Source of the DNA: Mesorhizobium sp. YM1C-6-2
GTDB taxonomy: Bacteria > Pseudomonadota > Alphaproteobacteria > Rhizobiales > Rhizobiaceae
Reading direction: 5' to 3'
NCBI RefSeq assembly: GCF_003666685.1
Contig: NZ_RCIZ01000003.1
Coordinates: forward strand, 547,850-611,849
Length of the DNA: 64,000 nucleotides
A program made the position numbers and the translations under genes. A model generated the notes under the pieces. The model worked only from the letters and a program-made list of their open reading frames with translations. It ran no database searches and had not been told where the DNA came from. This document shows positions 1-8,562 of the stretch, in pieces (positions within the stretch are counted from its first letter, which is position 1; each line of letters starts with the position of its first letter).

Positions 1-1182
1 GATCAGGCCCTCCGGACCGATGCCAGAGGGCAGCGCCTGGATGAACTCAGGCTCTGCGCCGCTGTCCTTGTAGACGCCGACCAGCAAGCCGCGCTCCGAG
101 CCGACGAAGATCAGCCTGTCGTCGCCGAAGGTTCCGGTGGCGAGGCCTTCCGGCTCGACGCCCTTCTTGTTGCGGTGCTCCGGATAGTGGCCGAGGTTCG
201 CCACTTCGTATTCGAAGGACGGCCCGGATTCGTAGAGCACCTCGCCAGTCTTTGAGAAGATGGTGAAGCCGCGCGCGCCGCCCTTCCAGTCGCCCTCGTT
301 GGCGACGACGAAGCGGTTGTCGTCAAGCCATTTGGCCGAGTCCGGTTCGCGCAGCACATTCTCCTGAGTACCGGTGAAGGAGAGCTTGCCGTCCTTCTTG
401 GTGTCCACCTTGTCGAGCGTGACGGCGCCGGCGGGGAAGTGCGAGACGACATTGCCGGTCTTGCCGTCGACAATGGCGATGTGGTTGTTCTCCTGCAGCG
501 TGACGACGATCTCGCCCTGGCCGTTGATGTCGACGAATTCCGGCTCGGCGTCTTCAGGAACGATCGCGGCGAGGCCGTTGAGCTCGACGGTCCTGATCGC
601 GGCGCAGTCCGGCACGCCATCGGCGAGCGGGACGATCTTCAGATTGCCGGACGGCATCTGCGGGATGGCGCCGTCGTTCACGTCCTCGTCGCGCTCGTTC
701 TCGATGGCGACGGCGAGGAAGCTCTTGTCGCTGCTGAGTGCGACCGAGTCGGGCTGGCCGCCAAGATCGCAGGAATTCTCGATCGCCTTCGATGCGAGAT
801 CGATCACCGTGAGATTGCCCGATGGACTTGTGTAGCTTTCGGAGGTGTTGACTGCTGCCAGCACCTTGCCCCCGGCGACGACAACCGAAGTCGGCTCGCC
901 TTCGATCTTGACGATGCCGCCCGCCTTGGGGGCCTTCGGATCGGTGATGTCGATGAAGCCGACCGCACCGAGCGGGCTGTCGGAATAGACCAGCGTGTTG
1001 CCGTCCTCGCTCGCGGTGATGATCTCGGAGGAGGTGGGCGTGGCTTTCTCGATATCGGCGGGCAGATTGTCCGCCACCGCGAAGCTCGCGATGCGGTTGA
1101 ACATCATCTCGGCGTGTGCGGGCAGCGAAACGGAGGCAGCCAGGGCTGCGGTCAGAGCGAATAGTGGCGATTTGCGGTGCAT
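1..1182 (-). CDS. Secreted beta-propeller protein, choice-of-anchor I / phytase-like (3' end outside window)
   Basis: The reading frame stays open from an ATG at 1182 to the window edge (394 codons, no stop), so the C-terminus is missing. It begins with a signal peptide (MHRKSPLFALTAALAASVSL, cleavage near residue 24 after AHA). The mature part has repeating beta-propeller strands with the family's landmarks: DNLPADIEKATPTSSEIITA near the N-terminus, GEPTSVVVAGGKVLAA, NEGDWKGGARGFTIF, and the pair LIFVGSERGSLL and GPEGLI at the truncated end. These are typical of choice-of-anchor I proteins, often annotated as phytase-like esterases or alkaline phosphatases. It should act in the periplasm or outside the cell. 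The substrate is unknown, and the enzymatic name is a family label rather than something shown here. Confidence 0.75.
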   Translation of the reverse strand, partial: MHRKSPLFALTAALAASVSLPAHAEMMFNRIASFAVADNLPADIEKATPTSSEIITASEDGNTLVYSDSPLGAVGFIDITDPKAPKAGGIVKIEGEPTSVVVAGGKVLAAVNTSESYTSPSGNLTVIDLASKAIENSCDLGGQPDSVALSSDKSFLAVAIENERDEDVNDGAIPQMPSGNLKIVPLADGVPDCAAIRTVELNGLAAIVPEDAEPEFVDINGQGEIVVTLQENNHIAIVDGKTGNVVSHFPAGAVTLDKVDTKKDGKLSFTGTQENVLREPDSAKWLDDNRFVVANEGDWKGGARGFTIFSKTGEVLYESGPSFEYEVANLGHYPEHRNKKGVEPEGLATGTFGDDRLIFVGSERGLLVGVYKDSGAEPEFIQALPSGIGPEGLI

Positions 1183-1487
1183 GGCGGCGTCTCCCTCATG
1201 AATGAAGCGGCCATGCTTTGGAACCGGTAGATTTCAGCCCGATGACGATGGAATGACAATTCCGTGACATGCGCCGGACACCGTCGATATGGCGGTGATG
1301 GCAGCACTCCAGGCAGCGGTTTCCCGCATTTTTCGATAGTCTCGCCGGCGGTCGGGCGGGTCCCACCAGGCAATGAATCCTTGCTCACAATGGCGAAGAT
1401 CGCTATATACGCCGCGATTTTCCCAAAAATTCGGTGGTCTGACCACCGCCCGCGAAAGGGACGCGGGCGAACGAGAGGATTTTATCA

Positions 1488-2183
1488 ATGGCAAATACGC
1501 TTCTGATGCCCAAGGCGACCGCGGTCTGGCTGGTCGACAACACCGCGCTCTCCTTCGACCAGATCGCCCAGTTCTGCGGCCTGCATCCGCTCGAGGTGAA
1601 GGCGATCGCCGACGGCGAATCCGCGCAGGGCATCAAGGGCATGGACCCGATCATCACCGGCCAGCTCACGCGCGACGAGATCAAGAAGGGCGAAGCCGAC
1701 CAGAACTATCGCCTGCATCTTTCCGAGCCGAAGGTCCGCGTGCCGGAATCCAAGCGCAAGGCGCCGCGCTACACGCCGCTGTCGAAGCGCCAGGACCGGC
1801 CGAACGCGATCCTCTGGCTGGTGCGCAACCACCCGGAACTCAAGGACGCTCAGATCTCGCGGCTGGTCGGCACGACCAAGTCGACCATCGAGCAGATCCG
1901 TGAGCGTCGGCACTGGAACGCTTCCAACCTGGTGCCGATGGACCCGGTGACGCTTGGGCTGTGCTCGCAGATCGACCTCGACCTCGAGGTGAACCGCGCC
2001 TCCAAGGGCCGCGAGCAGGCGCCGCCTACCGGCGACACGCTGCTGCCGGCGGCGCTCACCGAGCGGCTGCAGCCGGAACAGCCGGCTCAGAAGTCGGAGG
2101 ACGCCGAGCTCGACGCGGACGCGGTCTTCGCCAAGCTTTCGGCGCTGAAGGGTACGCAGACCGAAGAAGAAGACGAAAAATAG
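1488..2183 (+). CDS. trcR: Cell-cycle transcriptional regulator TrcR (DUF1013)
   Basis: The 231 aa product begins MANTLLMPKATAVWLVDNTA and matches the full length of the alphaproteobacterial DUF1013/TrcR family. It has a helix-turn-helix-like N-terminus (ALSFDQIAQFCGLHPLEVKA), a central basic stretch (RVPESKRKAPRYTPLSKRQD), a second DNA-binding-like segment (NHPELKDAQISRLVGTTKST) and an acidic tail ending EEEDEK. TrcR-type proteins are cytoplasmic regulators linked to cell-cycle progression in alphaproteobacteria. The start lies 3 bases after a GAGAGGATTTTATCA leader with a usable AGAGGA site. The gene stands alone between a secreted protein on the other strand and a strong terminator. Confidence 0.9.
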   Translation: MANTLLMPKATAVWLVDNTALSFDQIAQFCGLHPLEVKAIADGESAQGIKGMDPIITGQLTRDEIKKGEADQNYRLHLSEPKVRVPESKRKAPRYTPLSKRQDRPNAILWLVRNHPELKDAQISRLVGTTKSTIEQIRERRHWNASNLVPMDPVTLGLCSQIDLDLEVNRASKGREQAPPTGDTLLPAALTERLQPEQPAQKSEDAELDADAVFAKLSALKGTQTEEEDEK

Positions 2184-2202
2184 TTTTCTGTACTGAGCAT
2201 TC

Positions 2203-2231
2203 AAAAGGCCCGCGAAAGCGGGCCTTTTTGT
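2203..2231 (+). terminator. Rho-independent terminator after trcR
   Basis: AAAAGGCCCGC-GAAA-GCGGGCCTTTTTG forms a perfect GC-rich stem with a GAAA tetraloop and a T-run, starting about 20 bases after the trcR stop. It lies between convergent genes and could also serve the minus-strand GFA gene. Confidence 0.9.
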
Positions 2232-2262
2232 TGATCCGGGTTTGCGCGCCCGCTGCCGGGTC

Positions 2263-2685
2263 CTAGCCGGCGGCCACGAAGCTGAGTCTGCCGGCGATGC
2301 GCGGCGGCGCTCCGTCGGAAGGATGGTTGACGCCATCGGTGACGAGGATCTCGGCGAAGTCGAAGGGACTCAAGCCCTCGAGGATGGCGACGTTCACGCC
2401 GTATTCGTTCGGATTCGAGCGGCGCTGGTGATGGGTGTAGATGCCGCATTTCGAGCAGAAATAGTGCTTCGCCGTGCCGGTGTTGAACTGGTAGGTGGTG
2501 AGCGCTTCGCGACCTGAGACCACATCGACATCTCCGAGCCGGGCAGTGACGGCGACAGCGCCGCGCATTCGGCAGTAGGAGCAATTGCAGCGGCGGGCCG
2601 AGCGCAACCCGTCCGCCAGCCGCACGCGCAGGCGAACCGCGCCGCAATGGCACGCGCCGTCGATCTCCTCGATATCCATGTCCAT
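2263..2685 (-). CDS. GFA/CENP-V family zinc-binding protein
   Basis: The 140 aa protein has the Cys pattern of the GFA (glutathione-dependent formaldehyde-activating enzyme-like) fold: GACHCGAVRL near residue 10, CNCSYC around residue 34 and CSKCGIYTHHQ around residue 78. It is cytoplasmic and binds structural zinc. The family founder catalyses S-hydroxymethylglutathione formation, but most family members have no proven substrate. An AAGGAG site lies 9 bases upstream of the ATG at 2685. A second GFA protein is encoded at 35,248. Confidence 0.85.
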   Translation of the reverse strand: MDMDIEEIDGACHCGAVRLRVRLADGLRSARRCNCSYCRMRGAVAVTARLGDVDVVSGREALTTYQFNTGTAKHYFCSKCGIYTHHQRRSNPNEYGVNVAILEGLSPFDFAEILVTDGVNHPSDGAPPRIAGRLSFVAAG

Positions 2686-2770
2686 CGGCGAGAACTCCTT
2701 CGGCTAGGAACTCAAGGCTGAGCGCCGCTCGGCAAGCAATGGGTCGCCGGTCACCGCGGGGAATAGACAG

Positions 2771-3490
2771 TCAGTATCCGCTGGCGCGGCCTGGAGTGTC
2801 GCCGGCCCGTTCGCCGCGTTCCATGGAGCGGTAGAAGTCAGCGAGCTGCTTGCCGCGCTCTGGCTTGTAGTTGCGTCCCGTCGGCATGATGGTCGCGATG
2901 CGGTCGATGCGGAAGGCGCGGAAATCCGAGCGCATCTCGCACCAGGCGACCAGCGTCCAGACCTTGCCCCAGAACCACAGGCCGAGCGGGCGCACGTCGC
3001 GGGCGGAGGGCCGGCCTGCCTCGTCGCGATAGTCGAGCGTCAGCACCTCGCGCTTCTCGACCGCACGCTCGATACGGTCGATATGGGCGCGGTCGGCGTC
3101 GCTCACCACCCACATCGGCGCGTGGATCTCGGTGCGGGCGATGCGGTCCTTCTCGGCGTCGGGCAGAACCGCGCCGATCTTGACCAGCGCTTCTTCCGCC
3201 GCGCGCGCCATGGTGGCGCCGCCGAAGGCCCTGACCATGCGGGCGCCGGCGACCAGCGCGACGATCTCGTCACGCGTGAACATCAGCGGCGGAAGGTCGA
3301 AACCCTCCCTCATCATGTAGCCGACGCCGGCTTCCCCATCGATCGGCACGCCGGTCGACTGCAAATCCGCGATGTCGCGGTAGATGGTCCGCTCGGAAAC
3401 CTCGAGCCATTCGCCCAGTTTCTGCGCGGTGACCAGCCGGCCACCCCGGAAATGCTGGACGATCTGGAATAGCCGATCCGCTCGCCGCAT
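2771..3490 (-). CDS. YafY-type HTH-WYL transcriptional regulator
   Basis: The 239 aa protein has an N-terminal HTH_11 domain (residues 1-60: MRRADRLFQIVQHFRGG, then VSERTIYRDIADLQSTGVPI) and a C-terminal WYL domain (about 130-215) with the variant motif VREVLTLDYRDEAG region and WFWGKVWTLVAWCEMRSDFR. WYL domains sense small ligands or nucleic acid and control the HTH. The frame is open upstream to 3565, but MRRADRLF at 3490 is the conserved family start and has a GGAGCGAACC leader. A perfect 13-bp inverted repeat lies 84-115 bases upstream. The same core sequence recurs upstream of the DUF1127 gene at 3843, suggesting autoregulation together with control of that neighbour. Confidence 0.85.
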   Translation of the reverse strand: MRRADRLFQIVQHFRGGRLVTAQKLGEWLEVSERTIYRDIADLQSTGVPIDGEAGVGYMMREGFDLPPLMFTRDEIVALVAGARMVRAFGGATMARAAEEALVKIGAVLPDAEKDRIARTEIHAPMWVVSDADRAHIDRIERAVEKREVLTLDYRDEAGRPSARDVRPLGLWFWGKVWTLVAWCEMRSDFRAFRIDRIATIMPTGRNYKPERGKQLADFYRSMERGERAGDTPGRASGY

Positions 3491-3573
3491 GGTTCGCTCC
3501 TGCTGTCGTATGCTGTGCCTGCGACACCGTCCTGACGGTGCGCTCGGCCGTTCCGGGGCGCGCAAACTGCCAC

Positions 3574-3605
3574 AAGGCTCCTGACAGCATATTGTCAGGA
3601 GCCTT
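3574..3605. promoter_or_regulatory. Perfect inverted repeat, candidate WYL-regulator operator 1
   Basis: The arms AAGGCTCCTGACA and TGTCAGGAGCCTT are perfect complements around a 6-base centre (GCATAT). The inner core CTCCTGAC-N8-GTCAGGAG is repeated at 3885-3908. There is no T-run, and it lies upstream of the WYL regulator start, so an operator is more likely than a terminator, although a terminator for the DUF1127 gene cannot be excluded. Confidence 0.65.
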
Positions 3606-3669
3606 CAGCATAGACGTGTCCGCGGGCGCGCGAAACCGGAACATTGACGGCTTCATCCGGGCGGCCGGA

Positions 3670-3843
3670 TCAGCGTCCGCGCGTGCAGCGGCCGCCGTTG
3701 AAGTCGGGCCAGCCGATGTCCTTGCGCAGGTCTTCCGGCAGCGAATACATGAAGTGCGCCATGCGGAACTCTTCATGCGCAGCCTTCAACCTGCCGGCAT
3801 AGCGGCGGACGGTATGATAGAGCTTCGGTGCGATCGGGGTCAT
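3670..3843 (-). CDS. DUF1127-like small protein
   Basis: The 57 aa product starts MTPIAPKLYHTVRRYAGRLK and contains FMYSLPEDLRKDIGWPD, which resembles the DUF1127 (YjiS-like) core in which an L..D.RM.RDIG element ends the short basic helix. The frame is open upstream to 3882, but the ATG at 3843 has an AAGGAGGATTCGTC leader with ideal spacing. DUF1127 proteins in alphaproteobacteria are small, often arginine-rich, and linked to RNA metabolism and phosphate or stress responses; that role is known only for relatives. The second copy of the inverted-repeat operator lies 42 bases upstream. Confidence 0.7.
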   Translation of the reverse strand: MTPIAPKLYHTVRRYAGRLKAAHEEFRMAHFMYSLPEDLRKDIGWPDFNGGRCTRGR

Positions 3844-3884
3844 GACGAATCCTCCTTGCTTGATGGAGGCACTATCGCACACCC

Positions 3885-3908
3885 CTCCTGACAGCGGTCC
3901 GTCAGGAG
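3885..3908. promoter_or_regulatory. Candidate WYL-regulator operator 2
   Basis: CTCCTGAC-AGCGGTCC-GTCAGGAG has identical 8-bp arms and identical 8-base spacing to the core of the repeat at 3574-3605. It lies just upstream of the DUF1127 gene, where a repressor or activator site would be expected. Confidence 0.65.
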
Positions 3909-3951
3909 TCGGACGGCCGGTTTCGGGTGGTTTTCGGGAACCGCGGAAAAC

Positions 3952-4737
3952 TCAGCTTTTCACCGGCACGACATAGTTCAGGGGCAGGCGCCCGCCGTCG
4001 GCATATATGGTCTGGCCGGTGACGTAGCTCGCCTCGTCCGAGGCCAGAAAGGCCGCAATTGCGGCGATTTCGGCGGGTTCTCCGATGCGGCCGAGCGGAG
4101 TGCGCGAAAGCAGGCGGTTCTTTGCCGCCGGATCGTCGTTCACGCTGGCCAGCATATCGGTCCTGATCGAGCCCGGGCCGATTGCATTGACGCGGATGCC
4201 ATAGGGCGCGAGGCCCAGCGACATCACCTTTGTCAGTTGGCTGATGCCGCCCTTGGAGATCGAATAGGGCACCTGGTTGGCGATTGCGAAGACGGCGTTG
4301 ACCGACGACATGTTGACGATCGCGCCGGGCTTTTCGCCTGCCTTGACGCGCTCGACCATGTGGCGCGCCACTGCCTGGCCGGCTAGGAAGGAGCCCTTCA
4401 GGTTGACGCCGAGCACGCGGTCGAAATCCTCCTCCGTGAGGTCGAGGAAATCGGCGGCGTGAACGATGCCGGCATTGTTGACCAGCACGTCGATCCTGCC
4501 AAATGCCTCGATCGCGGCCGCGACCATGCCTTCGACATCTGCCCGACTGGCGACATTGGTCCTGTGGAATTTCACCTCGCCACGCTCCGAAAGGGTCGCG
4601 GCGGCTTTTGCGCCGCGGGCTTCATCGACGTCGGCAATCATGACTTTTGCGCCTTCGGTCGTGAAACGTTCAGCGATCGCATAGCCGATGCCGCCCGCGC
4701 CGCCGGTCACGATGGTCGCCTTGCCGCTGAGATTCAT
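3952..4737 (-). CDS. SDR family NAD(P)-dependent oxidoreductase
   Basis: The 261 aa protein is a classical short-chain dehydrogenase with a Rossmann fold. TGGAGGIG (residues 11-18) binds the cofactor, NNAG lies at 87-90, and the catalytic Ser145, Tyr158 and Lys162 are in VNMSSVN and YSISKGG. Asp37 in MIADVD, at the end of beta-strand 2, suggests NAD preference. The C-terminus SYVTGQTIYADGG is typical of 3-oxoacyl-ACP reductase-like or glucose 1-dehydrogenase-like members; the substrate cannot be read from the sequence. The frame is open to 4797, but the ATG at 4737 has an AGGAAAACTCCC leader and begins directly with the fold (MNLSGKATIVTGG). Confidence 0.9.
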   Translation of the reverse strand: MNLSGKATIVTGGAGGIGYAIAERFTTEGAKVMIADVDEARGAKAAATLSERGEVKFHRTNVASRADVEGMVAAAIEAFGRIDVLVNNAGIVHAADFLDLTEEDFDRVLGVNLKGSFLAGQAVARHMVERVKAGEKPGAIVNMSSVNAVFAIANQVPYSISKGGISQLTKVMSLGLAPYGIRVNAIGPGSIRTDMLASVNDDPAAKNRLLSRTPLGRIGEPAEIAAIAAFLASDEASYVTGQTIYADGGRLPLNYVVPVKS

Positions 4738-4911
4738 GGGAGTTTTCCTGTCGTTCTGCCTGTTTCCCGGCATTCCAGCCACGGATGCTGGCGGCAAGGG
4801 ACAGGAAGGTCAACCGGAAGGGCCAGCGGCGGCGAGCCGAAAAACCGCCAAGCGCCTGTCGGTACCGACGCAGGCCGCACGTCCTCTGGAGGCAAGAGAG
4901 GAGAAACCAGC

Positions 4912-5211
4912 ATGAGCAAGCCCGCCGCAAAGATCAGGATCGAGAATGTCCTGCAGCCCGGGAAGACCTATTCCGCTGATCCCGCCAAATACGAGGCGAT
5001 GAAGAAGGCGGTACTCGCCGTATTGCCCAAGGCATCGCCCGGCCTGACGGTCGCCGAGGTGCAGGACAGGGTTGTGGCGCATCTGCCGGAGGATCTGTTT
5101 CCGGGCGGGGCGAAGTCAGGCTGGTGGATGAAGGCGGTCCAGCTCGACCTCGAGGCAAAGGGCGTGATCGCGCGGACGAAGAGCTCGCCGCTTCGGCTCC
5201 ACCGGAGTTGA
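4912..5211 (+). CDS. DUF6958 family protein
   Basis: The 99 aa protein starts MSKPAAKIRIENVLQPGKTY and contains KYEAMKKAVLAVLP, AHLPEDLFPGGAKSGWWMKA and VQLDLEAKGVIAR. This is the full conserved layout of the small cytosolic DUF6958 family found in many proteobacteria. The fold resembles a winged helix that may bind DNA or a partner, but no function is established. The ATG at 4912 has GGAG 8 bases upstream; the longer open frame from 4459 is an antisense shadow of the SDR gene. Confidence 0.75.
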   Translation: MSKPAAKIRIENVLQPGKTYSADPAKYEAMKKAVLAVLPKASPGLTVAEVQDRVVAHLPEDLFPGGAKSGWWMKAVQLDLEAKGVIARTKSSPLRLHRS

Positions 5212-5495
5212 TGCACCTTCGGCGGAGCGGGCTGCGCGCCCTGCCGCGGAGCAAAAAATCCTACCGAAGGCGGCGGGTCGAGGGCGCTATGCTCCCTGCG
5301 GTGCCGCCGCGGCAACGGCGGCGCTTGCCGATGGTGCAATCACTGTCCTAAACTGGGTTTGGTGGCTGCGCCATTTCCGCGGTCGGTTTCCTATTGGCCC
5401 GCAAAGGCGAGCACAAACGACATCACAGCGCCACGTCGGATCGCCTGTCTGGGGGCTGGGCGCAATCGCATGCATTCAGGCGAAGGAGGCAAGGG

Positions 5496-6155
5496 ATGGC
5501 ACTGACGATCAACGATACTGCGCCGGATTTCGAGGCGAACACGACCGAGGGCCCGATCCGCTTTCATGAATGGCTTGGCGACAGCTGGGGGGTGATTTTC
5601 TCGCATCCCAAGGATTTCACACCGGTCTGCACGACCGAACTCGGCCGCATGGCGGCGCTGAAGCCCGAATTCGACAAGCGGGGCGTCAAGGTGATCGGCC
5701 TTTCGGTCGATCCCGTCGAAAACCACAAGAAGTGGTCGATCGACATCGCCGAAACGCAAGGGACCGCTCCGAACTACCCGATGATCGGCGACACAGAGCT
5801 CAAGGTGTCGAAGCTCTACGGCATGCTGCCGGCCGGGGCGGGCGAGACCTCCGAAGGACGCACGCCGGCCGACAACGCCACCGTGCGCGCTGTCTTCATC
5901 ATCGGACCGGACAAGAAGATCAAGCTGGCGCTCATCTATCCGATGAGCACGGGGCGCAACTTCGACGAGATCCTGCGCACGATCGACTCGCTCCAGCTTA
6001 CCGCCAAGCACAAGGTGGCGACGCCGGTCGACTGGAAGCAGGGCGACGACGTCATCATCCTGGGCTCGGTTTCCGACGAGGATGCGAAGAAGCAGTATCC
6101 CGGCGGCTGGAAGGCGCCGCGGCCCTACATGCGCATCGTGCCGCAGCCGAACTGA
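5496..6155 (+). CDS. 1-Cys peroxiredoxin (Prx6 type)
   Basis: The 219 aa protein reduces hydrogen peroxide and organic peroxides through one peroxidatic cysteine, Cys45 in the motif HPKDFTPVCTTELG. Length and C-terminal extension (VDWKQGDDVIILGSVSDEDA and GGWKAPRPYMRIVP) fit the Prx6 class, which lacks a resolving cysteine at the C-terminus. The frame is open from 5394, but the ATG at 5496 has GAAGGAGGCAAGGG upstream. It lies 75 bases before the persulfide dioxygenase on the same strand, so the two may be co-transcribed as a peroxide and reactive-sulfur defence pair. Confidence 0.92.
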   Translation: MALTINDTAPDFEANTTEGPIRFHEWLGDSWGVIFSHPKDFTPVCTTELGRMAALKPEFDKRGVKVIGLSVDPVENHKKWSIDIAETQGTAPNYPMIGDTELKVSKLYGMLPAGAGETSEGRTPADNATVRAVFIIGPDKKIKLALIYPMSTGRNFDEILRTIDSLQLTAKHKVATPVDWKQGDDVIILGSVSDEDAKKQYPGGWKAPRPYMRIVPQPN

Positions 6156-6230
6156 AATTTACGGACTGATCCGACCGGCTTGTGCTAATTTCCCATCGGC
6201 CGCCTGGCGGCGGCCGATGGGAGGCAAGCC

Positions 6231-7262
6231 ATGATCTTTCGCCAACTCTTCGATTCGACGTCGAGCACCTACAGCTATCTGATCGCCAGCCGGAAGGGCG
6301 CCGAGGCGCTGATCATCGACCCGGTGCTGGAGAAGGTCGACCGCTACATCAAGCTGCTCAACGAACTCGATCTCAGGCTGGTCAAGGCGGTCGACACGCA
6401 TCTCCATGCCGACCACATCACCGGGCTGGCCGAACTGCGCGACCGCACCCACTGCATCACCGCGATGGGCGAGCAGACCAAGGCCGACGTGGTGTCGATG
6501 CGGCTTGCCGACGGCGACAAGCTGTCAATCGAAGGCGTCAGCCTCGACGTCATCTACACGCCCGGCCACACCGACGATTCCTATTCCTTCGCCATGGAAG
6601 ACAGGGTCTTCACCGGCGACACACTGCTCATCCGCGGCACCGGCCGCACCGACTTCCAGAACGGCGACCCGCGCCAGCAGTACGATTCCATCTTCAACCG
6701 GCTCCTGAAGCTGCACGACGACACCAAGGTCTATCCGGCGCACGACTACAAGGGGGACACGGTGAGCACGATCGGCGAGGAGCGGCGCAACAATCCGCGC
6801 CTGCAGGTGCCGTCCGTCGACGCCTATGTCGAGCTGATGAACAACCTCAACCTGCCCAACCCGAAGATGATGGACGTGGCGGTGCCGGCGAACATGCACA
6901 TCGGCCTGCACCAGGAGGAGGTCGCCAAGAAGGGCTGGTCGGTGTCGGCGGACGCGGCGCTGAAACTTATCGGCCGGCCGGATGTGGCTCTGGTCGATCT
7001 CAGGGAGAAGAACGAGCGTGAACGGCACGGTACGATCCCCGGCGCACTGCACCTGCCCTATACGGAGATCGACGACAACGTGAAGCCGGGAGGCATACTG
7101 CATCAGCTAGGCTCGATGCAGAGGCTCGCCTTCTTCTGCGCCTTCGGCGAGCGCTCGGCGATGGCGGTGACCGCGGCGCAGGGAGCCGGCATCGGATCGG
7201 CCTGCCACATCGAGGGCGGCATAGCGGCCTGGAAGAAGGCCGGCGGTCCGGTGGAGCATTAA
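6231..7262 (+). CDS. Persulfide dioxygenase-rhodanese fusion (ETHE1-like MBL fold)
   Basis: The 343 aa protein joins two sulfur-handling domains. Residues 1-230 are a metallo-beta-lactamase fold with the iron ligands in THLHADHITG (H57, H59, D61, H62), YTPGHTDDS and FTGDTLLIRGTGRTDF, the last typical of ETHE1-type persulfide dioxygenases that oxidise glutathione persulfide to sulfite. Residues 240-343 are a rhodanese domain with active-site Cys303 in CAFGER. The fusion lets sulfane sulfur pass between the two activities. The start has a GGGAGGCAAGCC leader. The preceding peroxiredoxin suggests a shared oxidative and sulfide stress role. Confidence 0.92.
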   Translation: MIFRQLFDSTSSTYSYLIASRKGAEALIIDPVLEKVDRYIKLLNELDLRLVKAVDTHLHADHITGLAELRDRTHCITAMGEQTKADVVSMRLADGDKLSIEGVSLDVIYTPGHTDDSYSFAMEDRVFTGDTLLIRGTGRTDFQNGDPRQQYDSIFNRLLKLHDDTKVYPAHDYKGDTVSTIGEERRNNPRLQVPSVDAYVELMNNLNLPNPKMMDVAVPANMHIGLHQEEVAKKGWSVSADAALKLIGRPDVALVDLREKNERERHGTIPGALHLPYTEIDDNVKPGGILHQLGSMQRLAFFCAFGERSAMAVTAAQGAGIGSACHIEGGIAAWKKAGGPVEH

Positions 7263-7315
7263 GCCGAGCTCGGCTGCCGCTTTGACAGCGGGAAGCCCGC
7301 CTGCTCAAAGACGGT

Positions 7316-7477
7316 ATGTCAAAAGTCCTCGCCCTCGTGATCGTCGCCATGATGGTCATCCAGATCATCAAGCCGCTCGGCCTGCCGGGGCTGAGGCAAC
7401 GGCGTGACTCCTGGAAGCTGGCAGTGGCGGCGCTCGCGGCGATCTCGCTGACCGTGCTGCTCAGTCACGGGCGGTAG
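7316..7477 (+). CDS. Small two-helix membrane protein, hypothetical
   Basis: A 53 aa frame starts MSKVLALVIVAMMVIQIIKP and has two hydrophobic stretches (residues 3-18 and 34-48) flanking a basic loop (LRQRRDSWK). It sits 53 bases after the dioxygenase gene and directly before a terminator, which supports a real last gene of that transcript. I do not recognise a family. Confidence 0.5.
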   Translation: MSKVLALVIVAMMVIQIIKPLGLPGLRQRRDSWKLAVAALAAISLTVLLSHGR

Positions 7478-7485
7478 CTTACAAG

Positions 7486-7516
7486 AAAAAGCCCCGCCGG
7501 AGCGGGGCCTTCGTTT
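7486..7516. terminator. Terminator between convergent units
   Basis: AAAAA-GCCCCGC-CGGA-GCGGGGC-CTTCGTTT has a 7-bp GC stem with an A-run on one side and a T-rich tail on the other. It lies between the small plus-strand gene and the end of the aldolase gene, and could stop both. Confidence 0.75.
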
Positions 7517-7534
7517 CAGCGAAACGTCGAGATG

Positions 7535-8434
7535 CTACGCAGCAGCCTTGACGCTGGACGCCTGGAAGATGCTGTCGATCGCAGAAGCCAGCGCCGCGTC
7601 GAATTCCGCGTCGCTCTGGCCTGCCGACAGACCCTCGGTCAGCGCACGCGAGAAGCTGGCGATCATGCCGACATTCTGCTTCAGCTTCGCATTGGCGTCG
7701 TCGCGCGAATAACCGCCCGAGAGAGCCACCACGCGCATGACGCGCGGATCGTCGATCAGCGGCTTGTAGAGGTTAGCCTTCGTCGGCAGGGTCAGCTTCA
7801 GCATGACCTGCTTGCCTTCAGGCACGTCGTCGAGATGCTTCTTGATCTCGGCGAGGAGAATGTCCTCGGCTTGCGCCTTGTCGGCGATCGAAATGGTGAC
7901 CTCCGGCTCGATGATCGGAACGAGGCCGTGCGCCAGGATCTGCTTGCCGACCTCGAACTGCTGGTCGACGACGGCAGCGATGCCCTTCGGGTTCGCCGCG
8001 TCGATCACCGAACGCATCTTGGTACCGAATATTCCCTTCGCCACGGCACGCTTCAGGAGCGCGTCGAGATCCGGCATGGGCTTCATCAGCTTGACGCCGT
8101 CGGTGGCCTCCGCCAGCCCCTTGTCGACCTTCAGGAACGGCACCACATGGCGCTTTTCCCAGAGATATTGCGCCGTCGGGATGCCGTCGATGTCGCGGTC
8201 CATGGTCTGCTCGAACAGGATGGCGCCCATCACCTTGTCGCCGGTGAAGGCGGGCGACTTGATGATCCGCGCACGCATCTGGTGAACCAGGTCGAACATC
8301 TCAGCTTCATTCGACCAGGCGCTTTCGTCGACACCGTAAAGCTTGAGCGCCTTGGGCGTCGAGCCACCCGACTGATCGAGCGCTGCAATGAAGCCGTCCT
8401 TGTTCGCGGCTTGCGCGGCCATTTTCTCGTTCAT
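7535..8434 (-). CDS. Class I fructose-bisphosphate aldolase
   Basis: The 299 aa protein is a cytosolic class I (Schiff-base) aldolase that cleaves fructose-1,6-bisphosphate to dihydroxyacetone phosphate and glyceraldehyde-3-phosphate. Landmarks are [14 protein letters not shown] near the N-terminus, PFLKVDKGL (Lys104 region), the Schiff-base segment [14 protein letters not shown] and [12 protein letters not shown]. It begins MNEKMAAQ with a TAGGAG site 6 bases upstream. It is the distal gene of the minus-strand glycolytic/Calvin block (tkt, gap, pgk, aldolase), as is common in rhizobia. Confidence 0.9.
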   Translation of the reverse strand: MNEKMAAQAANKDGFIAALDQSGGSTPKALKLYGVDESAWSNEAEMFDLVHQMRARIIKSPAFTGDKVMGAILFEQTMDRDIDGIPTAQYLWEKRHVVPFLKVDKGLAEATDGVKLMKPMPDLDALLKRAVAKGIFGTKMRSVIDAANPKGIAAVVDQQFEVGKQILAHGLVPIIEPEVTISIADKAQAEDILLAEIKKHLDDVPEGKQVMLKLTLPTKANLYKPLIDDPRVMRVVALSGGYSRDDANAKLKQNVGMIASFSRALTEGLSAGQSDAEFDAALASAIDSIFQASSVKAAA

Positions 8435-8562
8435 CTATTTCTCCTAAGTCGAGCGATTTCCGGAACTCAATACGTCAAGCCGCCTGGCAACGCCACCGCC
8501 GCACCGCCACGCCCGGCGATCTCAATCGATTCAATAGGCAGCCGCCACATCATGCGCAGGTC

